Both the position numbers and the translations under genes were made by a program. From assembly GCF_900107745.1 (NCBI RefSeq), contig NZ_FNRO01000019.1:1-64000 (forward strand): 64,000 nucleotides of DNA, given 5' to 3'. This DNA comes from Variovorax sp. YR216 (lineage in GTDB: Bacteria; Pseudomonadota; Gammaproteobacteria; Burkholderiales; Burkholderiaceae_C). Every line of letters begins with the position of its first letter. Positions within the stretch are counted from its first letter, which is position 1. Positions 32,911 through 42,125 of this stretch are shown here, one piece after another. The notes under the pieces are model-generated. The model worked only from the letters and a program-made list of their open reading frames with translations. It made no database searches and was not told where the DNA came from.

Positions 32911-34896
32911 ATGACCTCGTTCGATCTCACCCTGATGTATCTGCTGGCTGCAGTGATCGGCGTGGTCGCGTGCCGGTTCCTCAAGCTGCCGCCGATGCTG
33001 GGCTATCTGACGGCCGGCGTGCTGATCGGGCCGCACGCCTTCGCGCTCGCGCAGAACTCCGAAGGCATCCAGCACCTGGGCGAGTTCGGCGTGGTCTTCC
33101 TGATGTTCGTGATCGGACTCGAATTCAGCCTGCCCAAGCTGCGGGCGATGCGCAAGCATGTGTTCGGCCTGGGGTTGCTGCAGGTGGTGCTGACCATCGC
33201 GATCGCGACCGCCGGCGCGCTGCTGGTGTCCACGCTGCTGCCGGCCGCCCGGCAGCTGAACTGGCAGACGGCGCTGGTGCTCTCCGGCGCGCTCGCGATG
33301 AGCAGCACGGCGATCGTCGTGAAGCTGATGGCCGAACGCCTGGAGCTCGACAGCGAGCACGGCAAACGGGTCATGGGCGTGTTGCTGTTCCAGGATCTGG
33401 CAGTGGTTCCACTGCTGGTCATCATCCCCGCGCTGGGCGCACCGCCCGAAGCACTTCTGAAGGCGCTCGCGATCGCCGTCCTCAAGGCGGCATTGCTGAT
33501 CGCCGTGCTGCTCTACGGCGGACCGCGCATCATGCGGTGGTGGTTGACTCTCGTCGCGCGCCGGCGCAGCGACGAACTCTTCATGCTCAACCTGCTGCTG
33601 GTCACGCTGGGCCTGGCCTGGCTGACGGATTTGGCCGGCCTGAGCCTGGCGCTGGGCGCCTTCGTCGCCGGCATGCTGGTGTCGGAGACCGAGTTCAAGC
33701 ACCAGGTGGAAACGGACATCCGCCCGTTCCACGACGTGCTGCTGGGTCTTTTCTTCATCACGATCGGCATGTCGCTCGACTGGCACGTCGTCGTGCAGCA
33801 CTGGGCCCTGGTGGTGCTGCTGCTCCTGCTGCCCTTGACCTTCAAGCTGACGCTGGTCACCGTGCTCGCCCGACTGCTGGGCGCAACGACAGGCGTGTCG
33901 CTGCGCACAGGCCTCTACCTGGCGCAAGCGGGGGAGTTCGGCTTCGTGCTGCTCGCGCTGGCGCAGGGCAAGAGCCTTCTGCCCGAGTGGCTGGTGAATC
34001 CGGTACTCGCGTCGATGGTCCTGTCGATGCTGTCGACGCCGTTCATCATCATGTACAGCAATCGCATCGTCCGGCGGCTGGTCGCCAGCGACTGGCTCCA
34101 GCAGTCGCTGCAGATGACGCAGATCGCCCGCAAGACGATCAACACAGCGCAGCACGTGATCATCTGCGGCTACGGGCGCTGCGGACAGAACATGGCGCGC
34201 GTCCTGGAACGCGAAGGGATTCCCTACCTGGCGCTCGACCTCGATCCCGACCGCGTCCGGCAGGCCGCTGCCGCCGGCGACTCGGTCGTCTTCGGCGATG
34301 CGTCGCGGCTGCAGGCGCTGATGGCGGCGGGCCTCGCGCGGGCGAGCGCCCTGGTCGTCACCTACCACGACGTACCAGGGGCGCTCAAGGTGCTCGCGAA
34401 TGCACGCGCGCACGCACCGCAGGTGCCGGTCATCGTCCGGACCCAGGACGACCGCGATCTCGAAAAGCTGCAGGCGGCGGGTGCGACCGAAGTGGTGCCC
34501 GAGGCGATCGAAGGCTCGCTCATGCTCGCGAGCCATGCGCTGGCGCTGGTCGGAGTTCCGATGCGGCGCGTGATCCGGGTGGTGCAAGACCAGCGCGACG
34601 CGCGCTACAACCTGCTGCGTGGCTATTTCCACGGCGCCGACGACGACAAGGCCGACGAGCTGGATCACGAGCGGCTCAACACTTTCACGCTCTCGGCCGG
34701 CGCCCGCGCAATCGGCCAGCCACTGGCACGGTTGGCGCTCGAAGCTCTGGGCGTGCGCGTCGCAAGCCTGCGCCGCCGCGACGGCAAGACCGCCGATGCG
34801 ACGGACGACGCAGTGCTTGCGGATGGCGACACGCTGGTGCTGTCGGGAAAGCCCGGCGCGCTGGCCATGGCCATCGACAAGCTGCAAAAGGGCTGA
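32911..34896 (+). CDS. CPA2 family cation:proton antiporter with RCK domain (KefB/YbaL-like)
   Basis: 661 residues. About twelve membrane helices occupy residues 5-385 with the CPA2 signatures GYLTAGVLIGPHA, FLMFVIGLEFSLPKLR and GAFVAGMLVSETEF. A TrkA-N Rossmann domain follows (HVIICGYGRCGQNMARVLER), then a TrkA-C domain at the C-terminus (TFTLSAGARAIGQPLARLAL). It probably exchanges K+ or Na+ for protons under nucleotide control. The nearby kdsD gene is a frequent divergent neighbour in betaproteobacteria. No KefF/KefG-type ancillary subunit gene is next to it. Confidence 0.9.
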   Translation: MTSFDLTLMYLLAAVIGVVACRFLKLPPMLGYLTAGVLIGPHAFALAQNSEGIQHLGEFGVVFLMFVIGLEFSLPKLRAMRKHVFGLGLLQVVLTIAIATAGALLVSTLLPAARQLNWQTALVLSGALAMSSTAIVVKLMAERLELDSEHGKRVMGVLLFQDLAVVPLLVIIPALGAPPEALLKALAIAVLKAALLIAVLLYGGPRIMRWWLTLVARRRSDELFMLNLLLVTLGLAWLTDLAGLSLALGAFVAGMLVSETEFKHQVETDIRPFHDVLLGLFFITIGMSLDWHVVVQHWALVVLLLLLPLTFKLTLVTVLARLLGATTGVSLRTGLYLAQAGEFGFVLLALAQGKSLLPEWLVNPVLASMVLSMLSTPFIIMYSNRIVRRLVASDWLQQSLQMTQIARKTINTAQHVIICGYGRCGQNMARVLEREGIPYLALDLDPDRVRQAAAAGDSVVFGDASRLQALMAAGLARASALVVTYHDVPGALKVLANARAHAPQVPVIVRTQDDRDLEKLQAAGATEVVPEAIEGSLMLASHALALVGVPMRRVIRVVQDQRDARYNLLRGYFHGADDDKADELDHERLNTFTLSAGARAIGQPLARLALEALGVRVASLRRRDGKTADATDDAVLADGDTLVLSGKPGALAMAIDKLQKG

Positions 34897-34917
34897 TGCG
34901 GCGCTGCCGCGCGCGGC

Positions 34918-35754
34918 TCAGTTGAGCAGCGACGGATTGCGCTTTTCTTCCTCGATCTGCTGTTGGCGCCGCACCGCGTCGCACTGGGGATGGGCGGTGA
35001 ATTCGGGCTTGGCGCATTGCGCCGCCATGCACCGGGCGCGCGAGATGAAATTCAGACCGCCACACAAGGCTTGAGGATTTGCCGGCGGTGCGGCTTCGGG
35101 TGCCGGCGCGGGAGCCGGCGCCTGGGCTTCCGCAGGCGCTGAAGGCGCTGCCGGTGGCGCCACCGCCGGTTTGCGCACCCTGGGTGCGGCGAGCTGCTTC
35201 GCCGGCGTGGCCGGTTCCGCAAGGACCGATCGAGGCTCGGGCGCGAGCTCGGGCTCGGAAATGACGGTCGGCGGCTCAGGTGCAGGCGATGCCGGCTCCG
35301 GGACCGGCGCGGGAGGAGGGACGACCACCGGGTTTGCCGGCATCGCCGGCGCCGGAACCCCTTGGTGCGATCCGATGGCGTACCAGCCGGCCGCGGCGAT
35401 CAGCACGACCGCCAGGGCGACCCCAAAGACCGACCTGTTCCTGCGATGCGGCCGGGCGCCGTCCGCCGCCTTGGCAGCGGCACTTGCTCGTGTCGCCGCT
35501 GGCGCTGCTTCACGACCACGCGGCGGGGCCGCGGGGGGCCTGACGGAAGCGGGAGGCACCGTCCGGGTGCGGCGGGGAATCGCAAGGGCAGCGTCGGCGC
35601 CTCGCAACTGCAGGTCCTCGCCGCGATAGGACATGCGCTGCGTGGCCGGCCATTCCTCTTGCGAGTGGGCCGCCCTGAGCCTGCGCCCGCAGCCCTTGCA
35701 GAACTTGGCCCCGTCCCGGTTCGACGTGCGGCATTCGGTGCAAGTCGCCGGCAT
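34918..35754 (-). CDS. Zinc-ribbon membrane protein with Pro/Ala-rich periplasmic region
   Basis: 278 residues of unknown function. An N-terminal zinc ribbon (CTECRTSNRDGAKFCKGCG, residues 4-22) faces the cytoplasm. A helix (SVFGVALAVVLIAAAGWYAI) starts near residue 107, a long Pro/Ala/Glu linker spans about 130-225, and a small conserved C-terminal part with four cysteines follows (ALCGGLNFISRARCMAAQC, then HPQCDAVRRQ). The C-terminal block looks like the conserved functional unit. It follows the cyclic-nucleotide-binding gene by 6 bp, so the two form a pair. It is convergent with the antiporter gene. Confidence 0.75.
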   Translation of the reverse strand: MPATCTECRTSNRDGAKFCKGCGRRLRAAHSQEEWPATQRMSYRGEDLQLRGADAALAIPRRTRTVPPASVRPPAAPPRGREAAPAATRASAAAKAADGARPHRRNRSVFGVALAVVLIAAAGWYAIGSHQGVPAPAMPANPVVVPPPAPVPEPASPAPEPPTVISEPELAPEPRSVLAEPATPAKQLAAPRVRKPAVAPPAAPSAPAEAQAPAPAPAPEAAPPANPQALCGGLNFISRARCMAAQCAKPEFTAHPQCDAVRRQQQIEEEKRNPSLLN

Positions 35755-35760
35755 GCCGGA

Positions 35761-36228
35761 TCAGGTCACGGCCACCCGCTTGGGCTTGTTGACCATCCGC
35801 TTCGCGATGACCGCACCCAGACTCATGGTCAGTTCCAGTGCGAGCGAGGGTTGCCGGTTGGACATCTCGCCGAAGCGCAGCGCAGTCAAACGCCAGACGC
35901 GCGCGGCTCCGGTGGCGATCACATTGGCCGAACGCGGCAGCCTGGAAAAGAACGCGCCTTCGCCCACCACGGAACCCGGGTTGAGGATGGCGAGCTGCAT
36001 CTGGCCCTTGTCGCCGATCACATGGACGCTCAGCGCGCCGCTTTCGATGAAGAAGAGGGTGCGGTCATGGGCACCCTGGTCGATCAGCACCTGGCCCACG
36101 GCGAGGTCGAAGGGCTGCAGGTAGCTGCCGACGGTCTCCCACTGCTGCGCGTTGAAGGCAGGCGCGAAGGCGTCGTAGCTGGTGTTCTGGGCGATGGCGC
36201 GGCAAAGATCTTGAATGCTGGAAGACAT
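35761..36228 (-). CDS. Cyclic nucleotide-binding (Crp-like cNMP) domain protein without DNA-binding domain
   Basis: 155 residues consisting of one cNMP-binding fold: QVLIDQGAHDRTLFFIESGA, GSVVGEGAFFSRLPRSANVIA (phosphate-binding-cassette-like, with Glu and Arg) and VWRLTALRFGEMS. No helix-turn-helix follows. The C-terminal helix ALELTMSLGAVIAKRMVNK would be the dimer helix. It may be a stand-alone regulatory subunit for the zinc-ribbon partner (inference). The ATG at 36228 is chosen because frames upstream of it run into the mnmE stop region without homology. Confidence 0.85.
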   Translation of the reverse strand: MSSSIQDLCRAIAQNTSYDAFAPAFNAQQWETVGSYLQPFDLAVGQVLIDQGAHDRTLFFIESGALSVHVIGDKGQMQLAILNPGSVVGEGAFFSRLPRSANVIATGAARVWRLTALRFGEMSNRQPSLALELTMSLGAVIAKRMVNKPKRVAVT

Positions 36229-36314
36229 CGTGATGAGGCCCTGCTGATCGAGCGGAAGTATCCGCGAAAGCGCGAATGTGTGGTGACAAATGTCACAAAC
36301 ACTCACGAGCGTGG

Positions 36315-37721
36315 TTATTTCCCAATACAAAAGCGGGAAAAGATCACGCCAAGCAGGTCGTCGGCGCCGAACTCACCGGTGATTTCGTTGAGGGCGTTTT
36401 GCGCGAGCCGCAGCTCTTCCGCGAGCAGATCGAGCGACTGGGCGCGTTCCGCGAGGTGCTCCGCCGCGATGTCGATGTGCTGCTCGACCCGCGTCAGGGC
36501 CTGGACATGGCGCGCCCGCGCTAGGTAGACCCCTTCGGGCACGGCCTGCCAGCCCGCCACCTCGAGCAGGCGGGTGCGCAGCGCCTCGATGCCGAAACCG
36601 GTCTTCGCCGAGAGGCTCACGCCGGTCGCGGGCGCCGCAGTCGCTGCAGCGTCGAGCTTGCTCCAGACGTCGATCACGGGCACGCCGGCAGGCAGGCGAT
36701 CTTCGAGGTCACGCGTGATTTCGGCGTCGGCGCCCGCATAGTCCGGCAGCGCGGTGCGCGTCAGGTCATGAAGGAAGAGCACCGCGTCGGCGCCTTCGAT
36801 CTGGCCCCAGGCGCGCGCGATGCCGATCTGCTCGACCTCGTCGACGCTCTCGCGCAATCCGGCCGTATCGACCACATGCAGTGGCACGCCGTGGATCTGG
36901 ATGGTTTCCGAAACCACGTCGCGCGTGGTGCCGGCGACCGAACTCACGATCGCCAGTTCGGCACCCGCCAGCGCGTTGAGCAGTGAGCTCTTACCGGCGT
37001 TGGGCTGACCGGCGATCACCACCCTGATGCCTTCGCGCAGCAATGCACCCTGGCGTGCGCGGCTTTGCACGGCGGCCAGTTGCGTCTTCAGCGCTGCGAG
37101 TTGGCCGATGGCATCGGCTTCCTGAAGAAAGTCGATCTCCTCGTCGGGAAAGTCCAGCGTGGCCTCGACCAGCATCCGCAGGCGGACCAATGCGTCGAGC
37201 AGGCCATGAATTTCCTGGGAGAACGCGCCAGAAAGCGACCGGCCGGCGCTGCGCGCGGCGGCCTCGGTACTGGCATCGATCAGGTCGGCGATTGCCTCGG
37301 CCTGGGCCAGGTCGATCTTGCCGTTCAGGAAGGCGCGCTGGCTGAATTCGCCGGGCTCGGCCACCCGCAGGCCGGGGAGGCGCGCCCCGCCACTGGCGAC
37401 ATCGAACTCGGCCGCCGCTTCGAGACAGCGGGCCAGCAACAGCTGCAGCACGACCGGTCCGCCATGCGCCTGCAGTTCGAGCACGTCCTCGCCGGTGAAC
37501 GAATGGGGAGCGGGAAAGTGGATCGCCAGCCCGTGATCGACGGGCATCCCCTCTGCGTCGCGAAAGGGCAGGTAGGTCGCCTCACGCGCCTTCAATGGGC
37601 GTGCACAAATGGCCGCGATGAGCGGTGCCATCTGCGGGCCGGAGATCCGCACGATGCCGACGGCACCCCGCCCGGGCGCAGTGGCGACGGCAATGATCGG
37701 ATCGGAGGTGCGCGCGAGCAT
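36315..37721 (-). CDS. mnmE: tRNA modification GTPase MnmE (TrmE)
   Basis: 468 residues. It has an N-terminal folate-binding domain (DPIIAVATAPGRGAVGIVRISG), a helical domain split by the G domain with P-loop AGQPNAGKSSLLNAL, DTAGLRE and SKLD motifs, and the invariant C-terminal CIGK. With MnmG it makes the cmnm5U34 wobble modification of tRNAs. It is the usual last gene of the rpmH-rnpA-yidD-yidC-mnmE cluster and lies about 75 bp downstream of yidC. Confidence 0.97.
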   Translation of the reverse strand: MLARTSDPIIAVATAPGRGAVGIVRISGPQMAPLIAAICARPLKAREATYLPFRDAEGMPVDHGLAIHFPAPHSFTGEDVLELQAHGGPVVLQLLLARCLEAAAEFDVASGGARLPGLRVAEPGEFSQRAFLNGKIDLAQAEAIADLIDASTEAAARSAGRSLSGAFSQEIHGLLDALVRLRMLVEATLDFPDEEIDFLQEADAIGQLAALKTQLAAVQSRARQGALLREGIRVVIAGQPNAGKSSLLNALAGAELAIVSSVAGTTRDVVSETIQIHGVPLHVVDTAGLRESVDEVEQIGIARAWGQIEGADAVLFLHDLTRTALPDYAGADAEITRDLEDRLPAGVPVIDVWSKLDAAATAAPATGVSLSAKTGFGIEALRTRLLEVAGWQAVPEGVYLARARHVQALTRVEQHIDIAAEHLAERAQSLDLLAEELRLAQNALNEITGEFGADDLLGVIFSRFCIGK

Positions 37722-37751
37722 GACGGCAATTCTTCCAGCAAGTCCAGCAAG

Positions 37752-37775
37752 AAGGGCCGCTTGCGCGGCCCTTTT
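37752..37775. terminator. Hairpin between yidC and mnmE
   Basis: AAGGGCCGC-TTGC-GCGGCCCTT, a perfect 9-bp stem followed on the plus strand by TTTT and on the minus strand only by CTTGC. It lies after yidC, so for the genes it separates it would be a partial terminator. Confidence 0.6.
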
Positions 37776-37796
37776 CTGAATGAAGTGCGTTGACTC

Positions 37797-39554
37797 TTAC
37801 TTTGACGGCTTGTTGCCGAGCACGCCGAGGCGTTTGTTGATGAACCACTGCTGCGCGATCGACAGCACGTTGTTCGTGATCCAGTACAGCACCAGACCAG
37901 CCGGGAAGAAGATGAACATCACGCTGAACGCGAGCGGCATGATCCACATCAGCTTGGCCTGCATCGGGTCCGGCGGCGTCGGGTTGAGCCAGGTCTGGAA
38001 CAGCGAGGTCGCGGTCATCACGGCCGGCAGGATGAACCACGGATCGGGCGCCGAAAGGTCCTTGATCCACAGAATCCACGGCGCATGGCGCATTTCGACC
38101 GACGACAGCAGCACCCAGTACAGGGCGATGAACACCGGAATCTGGATCAGGATCGGGAAGCAGCCGCCCATCGGGTTGACCTTTTCCTCACGGTAGATGC
38201 GCATCATCTCCTGCTGCATCTCCTGCGGCTTGTCCTTCAGCCGCTCGCGCATTTCCATGATCCGCGGATTGATGGCCTTCATCTTGGCCATGCTGGCGTA
38301 CGCCTTGGCGTTGAGCCAGTAGAACGCCGCCTTCAGCAGCACCACCAGCGCGACGATGGACCAGCCCCAGTTGCCGAGGATGCCGTGCAACTGGTTGAGC
38401 AGCCAGTACAGCGGCTTGGAGATGATCGCGAAGATCCCGTAGTCCTTGACCAGTTCGAGGCCGGTCGCGAGCGATTCGAGCTTCTTTTCTTCCTCGGGAC
38501 CGGCGAACAGGTTGGATTCGATCAGTTGCGTGGCGCCCGGTGCGAGCTTGGGCACGTCGAGCACCATGGCGACCGAGAACAGGTTGTTGCCGAGATCCGC
38601 GACACGGAACTCGCGCTTGAGCGCGTCGCTGCCCGGCACGTTGAGCAGCCACGCCGAAACGAAGTAGTGCTGCACCATCGCGACCCAGCCGTTGGTGGCG
38701 GGCGCGGGGAGCTCGACCTTGTTCTTCGTGATGTCCGTGAAGTTGATCTTCTGGAACTTCTTCTGCTCCGTGAAGATGGCCGGGCCGGTGAAGGTGTTGG
38801 TGCCGAACATCGTGCTCGAGGCAACCGTGCCGTGGCGAATGAACTGCAGGTAGAGCTGCGCGTCCACCGGCTGGTTGCTCACGTTGACGATCTCGTGCTT
38901 GACGTGGATGGAGTAGTCGCCACGCTGGAACACGTAGGTCTTGACGTACTTCAGGCCGCCGACGGGTTGCGATTCGAACGCGACCTCGAGCGTCTTCTGG
39001 CCTTCAGTCAACTGGCGCGGGCCGCTGCGCGGCGTCATCAGCGTCAAGTGGTTCGGAAAGCGCTCGCCGGTCTGGACCTGATTGAGCAGGCCCGTCTGCG
39101 CCACGTAGCGCGTGGCCGGCGAGCCGTTCTCCATGAGCGTGACCGGGTGCGATTCGTTCTCGGCGACCGGCAGGCCCACGAGGCGGCGAGCCCATTCGAC
39201 GAGACCGTGGTTGTTGGTCTGGTCGACGAAATTGAGCAGCTGCAGCTCCGAAAGCGTGCCGCCTTCGCCGTCGATGGTCGCCTTGAAGACGTCGGTGGTG
39301 ACCGTCACGCGTTCACCGATCGCTGGCGCCGCGGCTTGTTGCGGCACCGCGGCATTGGCCGAGGAACCCGCAGCCGGCACACCGCTGGTCGATGCAGCCG
39401 GCGCTGCGGGCGCGCTGGCCGGCTCGGTCGCGGCGGTCTTCGCCGACGGGAGGAAGGTCGGCCGGTGACCGGTGTAGACCTGCCATTGGTCCCACAGCAG
39501 CACCAGCGAGAAGCCAAAGATCACCCACAGAATGGTGCGGCGTATATCGTTCAT
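37797..39554 (-). CDS. yidC: Membrane protein insertase YidC
   Basis: 585 residues in the long proteobacterial form: an N-terminal helix (TILWVIFGFSLVLLWDQWQV), a periplasmic beta-sandwich domain (about 110-350) and the conserved insertase core. The core has LNQLHGILGNWGWSIVALVV, the coiled-coil hairpin AKMKAINPRIMEMRERLKDK, PMGGCFPILIQIPVFIALYW and a final GLVLYWITNNVLSIAQQW. The ATG at 39554 overlaps the yidD stop by 4 bp. It inserts and folds inner-membrane proteins with or without SecYEG. Confidence 0.96.
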   Translation of the reverse strand: MNDIRRTILWVIFGFSLVLLWDQWQVYTGHRPTFLPSAKTAATEPASAPAAPAASTSGVPAAGSSANAAVPQQAAAPAIGERVTVTTDVFKATIDGEGGTLSELQLLNFVDQTNNHGLVEWARRLVGLPVAENESHPVTLMENGSPATRYVAQTGLLNQVQTGERFPNHLTLMTPRSGPRQLTEGQKTLEVAFESQPVGGLKYVKTYVFQRGDYSIHVKHEIVNVSNQPVDAQLYLQFIRHGTVASSTMFGTNTFTGPAIFTEQKKFQKINFTDITKNKVELPAPATNGWVAMVQHYFVSAWLLNVPGSDALKREFRVADLGNNLFSVAMVLDVPKLAPGATQLIESNLFAGPEEEKKLESLATGLELVKDYGIFAIISKPLYWLLNQLHGILGNWGWSIVALVVLLKAAFYWLNAKAYASMAKMKAINPRIMEMRERLKDKPQEMQQEMMRIYREEKVNPMGGCFPILIQIPVFIALYWVLLSSVEMRHAPWILWIKDLSAPDPWFILPAVMTATSLFQTWLNPTPPDPMQAKLMWIMPLAFSVMFIFFPAGLVLYWITNNVLSIAQQWFINKRLGVLGNKPSK

Positions 39555-39838
39555 GAAGAAGACTTCTTGTCGTCGGAAGTGAGGAAGGCGAACAGCCCCG
39601 GCCGCGATGCGGGGTGCTGTGCCTTGGGGGGAACCGGATCGTGGCCGCCCTGGCACCAGGGTTGGCAACGGCAGATCCGGCGCAGTGTGAGATAGCTGCC
39701 AGCCAGCGCGCCGTGCTGTTCGAGCGCGCTGATGGCGTAGACGGAACAGGTCGGCTCGAAGCGGCAGGCCTGCCCGAGCCAGGGACTCAGCAGCAGACGA
39801 TAGGCCTTGACGAGACCGATGAGGAGGCGCTGCATCAT
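39551..39838 (-). CDS. yidD: Membrane protein insertion efficiency factor YidD
   Basis: 95 residues. The family core is clear: KAYRLLLSPWLGQACRFEPT, CSVYAISALEQHGALAGSYL and RRICRCQPWCQGGHDPVP, with the conserved cysteines. It is a small, probably membrane-associated helper for YidC. Two adjacent ATGs exist (39838 and 39835). The first is taken because it overlaps the rnpA stop (ATGA), giving coupling on both sides of the gene. Confidence 0.93.
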   Translation of the reverse strand: MMQRLLIGLVKAYRLLLSPWLGQACRFEPTCSVYAISALEQHGALAGSYLTLRRICRCQPWCQGGHDPVPPKAQHPASRPGLFAFLTSDDKKSSS

Positions 39839-40221
39839 GCGCGCGCCGCAGCGGCCCGCTCCAGCAGGAGCTGGAGTTCGGCCCGCACCGCGGCCTTGAG
39901 CTTGTCGGATACCGCGCTCACGAATTGCTTGCGATCGAAACCGGCGCGCAGGCGCACCACGTGTGCCGCAGGCGGCAACGAGGCTTCGGACGCGGCGGTC
40001 ACGTTGTAGATCTGCCGTTTGATCGCATTGCGGGTGACCGCGCGGCGCGCCCAGCGCTTGGGCACCATGGCGCCCACCCAGACATCCTGCGCAGAAAACA
40101 GCGAAGCCGCGCCGGACGGAGCGTCAAGCGGGCAACGGTGCAGTGCGAAGTGGGCAGTGCGCGCCACGGTGGCACCTGCGAGTACGGCCTGGAACTGCGC
40201 GCGGGTCTTGAGCCGCTGCAT
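39835..40221 (-). CDS. rnpA: Ribonuclease P protein component
   Basis: 128 residues, basic. RnpA features: LKTRAQFQAVLAG at the N-terminus and the RNR signature RWARRAVTRNAIKRQIYN near residue 60, which binds the RNA subunit. It assists the RNase P ribozyme in 5' maturation of tRNA. The ATG at 40221 is chosen from the start of homology. It lies 73 bp after rpmH in the conserved origin-proximal cluster. Confidence 0.93.
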   Translation of the reverse strand: MQRLKTRAQFQAVLAGATVARTAHFALHRCPLDAPSGAASLFSAQDVWVGAMVPKRWARRAVTRNAIKRQIYNVTAASEASLPPAAHVVRLRAGFDRKQFVSAVSDKLKAAVRAELQLLLERAAAARA

Positions 40222-40294
40222 GGAAGCGAACCGCAGGGCGCCGTCGTTTCGCGGGGGCGCAGGCGGTACGACTGGCAACGGCGCCGGGGTGCCG

Positions 40295-40429
40295 TTAGAC
40301 GGACAGGCGCTTGCGGCCCTTGGCGCGGCGCGCGTTGATGACGGCGCGACCACCACGGGTCTTCATGCGGACCAGAAAACCGTGGGTACGGGCGCGGCGG
40401 GTCTTGGATGCTTGATAAGTGCGTTTCAT
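40295..40429 (-). CDS. rpmH: 50S ribosomal protein L34
   Basis: 44 residues, MKRTYQASKTRRARTHGFLV at the start and INARRAKGRKRLSV at the end, essentially the universal L34 sequence. AGGAAA lies eight bases before the ATG. First gene of the leftward cluster next to the replication origin. Confidence 0.98.
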   Translation of the reverse strand: MKRTYQASKTRRARTHGFLVRMKTRGGRAVINARRAKGRKRLSV

Positions 40430-40637
40430 GATGATTTTCCTGGTGTGGCCGGGATCGGTCCCGGCAGGTTCGGTGCGCCTCTTCCAGTCTTCCAAGACTC
40501 GAAGGAACGGCTCCCGACCCGAGATACCCCCGAAACACACAAAGAGGTTTTCAGGGAAACCCGCGATTATCGCAAACATTCGGGAAGCCGACAATCCCGA
40601 TCGACGTTTCTTCGCCTTTCCATCACCGCCCGAACGG

Positions 40638-40696
40638 TGTGGATAAGTCTTTGACAAGTTAGAATCCAAGGCGCATCGCGGGTGCGACTATCCACA
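40638..40696. other. DnaA boxes between rpmH and dnaA
   Basis: A perfect DnaA box TTATCCACA on the minus strand at 40638-40646 and a one-mismatch box CTATCCACA on the plus strand at 40688-40696. They lie in the 316-bp divergent rpmH-dnaA interval, which holds no other gene than the small frame at 40712. They may serve origin function or DnaA autoregulation. Confidence 0.7.
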
Positions 40697-40711
40697 ACAC
40701 GAACACGAAAG

Positions 40712-40756
40712 ATGGCTGAGGGACAAACCACTTTTCAAAGCACCCATGCCGAGTGA
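40712..40756 (+). CDS. Possible 14-codon upstream ORF overlapping the dnaA start
   Basis: ATG GCT GAG GGA and so on to TGA at 40754-40756, overlapping the first 11 bases of dnaA in another frame. GAAAG precedes its ATG. dnaA itself has no clear ribosome binding site, so coupling is possible. It may equally be chance. Confidence 0.3.
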   Translation: MAEGQTTFQSTHAE

Positions 40757-42125
40757 CGGCATCGGTGACAGCCTCTGGCAGGCCTGCGTCGACCAGCTCG
40801 CGCAGGAGCTGTCCGAACAGCAATTCAACACCTGGATCAAACCGCTGACCGCCAAGGTCGCGGACGACTTTTCGCGGGTCACCGTTTTCGTCGCGAACCG
40901 CTTCAAGCTCGACTGGATCCGTGCGCAGTATGCGGGCAAGATCGCGTCGATGGCCGAGAAGATCTACGGCCAGCCCATCGTCATTGAGTTAGCGCTTGCT
41001 CCTCGGGAAATCGTTTCCCGGCCGACATCCTTGGCGGTTGTCTCCGACGTCGAGGTGCCGCGTGACCTGCCGAGCCCCGGTGAGGACCCGGCGAGCTCGG
41101 CTTTCAAGAACCGCCTGAATTCCGGACTGACTTTCGAGAATCTCGTCGAAGGTACCGCGAACCGAATGGCACGCGCCGCAGCCATGCATGTGGCAACCAC
41201 GCCGGGCCACCTGTACAACCCTCTGTTCATCTATGGTGGCGTCGGTCTCGGCAAGACCCACTTGATGCACGCTGTGGGTAACAGGCTGCTGGCCGATCGT
41301 CCGGACGCAAAAGTTCTCTACATCCACGCCGAGCAATTTGTGTCGGATGTGGTCAAAGCGTACCAGCGCAAGACCTTCGACGAATTCAAGGAGCGCTACC
41401 ACTCGCTCGACCTGCTGCTGATCGACGACGTCCAGTTCTTCGCGAACAAGGACCGCACGCAGGAAGAGTTCTTCAACGCCTTCGAGGCCCTGCTCGCGAA
41501 GAAGTCGCACATCGTCATGACGAGCGACACCTATCCGAAGGGGCTGGCGGACATCCACGAGCGTCTCGTGTCACGCTTCGATTCGGGCCTGACGGTCGCG
41601 ATCGAGCCGCCCGAACTCGAGATGCGCGTGGCCATCCTGATCAACAAGGCGCGCGCCGAAAGCGCCGAGATGCCGGAGGAGGTCGCGTTCTTCGTGGCGA
41701 AGAACGTGCGTTCCAACGTGCGCGAACTCGAAGGGGCGCTGCGCAAGATCCTCGCGTACTCGCGCTTCAACCAGAAGGAAATCTCCATCGCGCTCGCGCG
41801 CGAGGCGCTGCGCGACCTGCTGTCGATCCAGAACCGCCAGATCTCGGTGGAGAACATCCAGAAGACGGTGGCCGACTACTACAAGATCAAGGTCGCCGAC
41901 ATGTATTCGAAGAAGCGGCCGGCCTCGATCGCGCGGCCACGCCAGATCGCGATGTACCTCGCCAAGGAACTGACGCAGAAGAGCCTGCCGGAAATCGGCG
42001 AACTCTTCGGAGGCCGCGACCACACGACGGTGCTGCATGCGGTGCGCAAGATTTCCGGCGAGCGCCAGCAACTGACCGAGTTGAACCAGCAGCTGCACGT
42101 GCTGGAGCAGACGCTCAAGGGATGA
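40746..42125 (+). CDS. dnaA: Chromosomal replication initiator DnaA
   Basis: 459 residues. Domain I begins WQACVDQLAQELSEQQFNTW. The AAA+ domain has Walker A FIYGGVGLGKTHLMHAVG near residue 160, Walker B LLLIDDVQFF and the Arg finger region HERLVSRFDSG. Domain IV carries the DnaA-box-binding signature FGGRDHTTVLHAVRKI near residue 425. It opens the origin and loads the helicase. The short linker domain II is typical of Comamonadaceae. The ATG at 40746 is the only good start; no ribosome binding site is evident. Confidence 0.97.
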   Translation: MPSDGIGDSLWQACVDQLAQELSEQQFNTWIKPLTAKVADDFSRVTVFVANRFKLDWIRAQYAGKIASMAEKIYGQPIVIELALAPREIVSRPTSLAVVSDVEVPRDLPSPGEDPASSAFKNRLNSGLTFENLVEGTANRMARAAAMHVATTPGHLYNPLFIYGGVGLGKTHLMHAVGNRLLADRPDAKVLYIHAEQFVSDVVKAYQRKTFDEFKERYHSLDLLLIDDVQFFANKDRTQEEFFNAFEALLAKKSHIVMTSDTYPKGLADIHERLVSRFDSGLTVAIEPPELEMRVAILINKARAESAEMPEEVAFFVAKNVRSNVRELEGALRKILAYSRFNQKEISIALAREALRDLLSIQNRQISVENIQKTVADYYKIKVADMYSKKRPASIARPRQIAMYLAKELTQKSLPEIGELFGGRDHTTVLHAVRKISGERQQLTELNQQLHVLEQTLKG

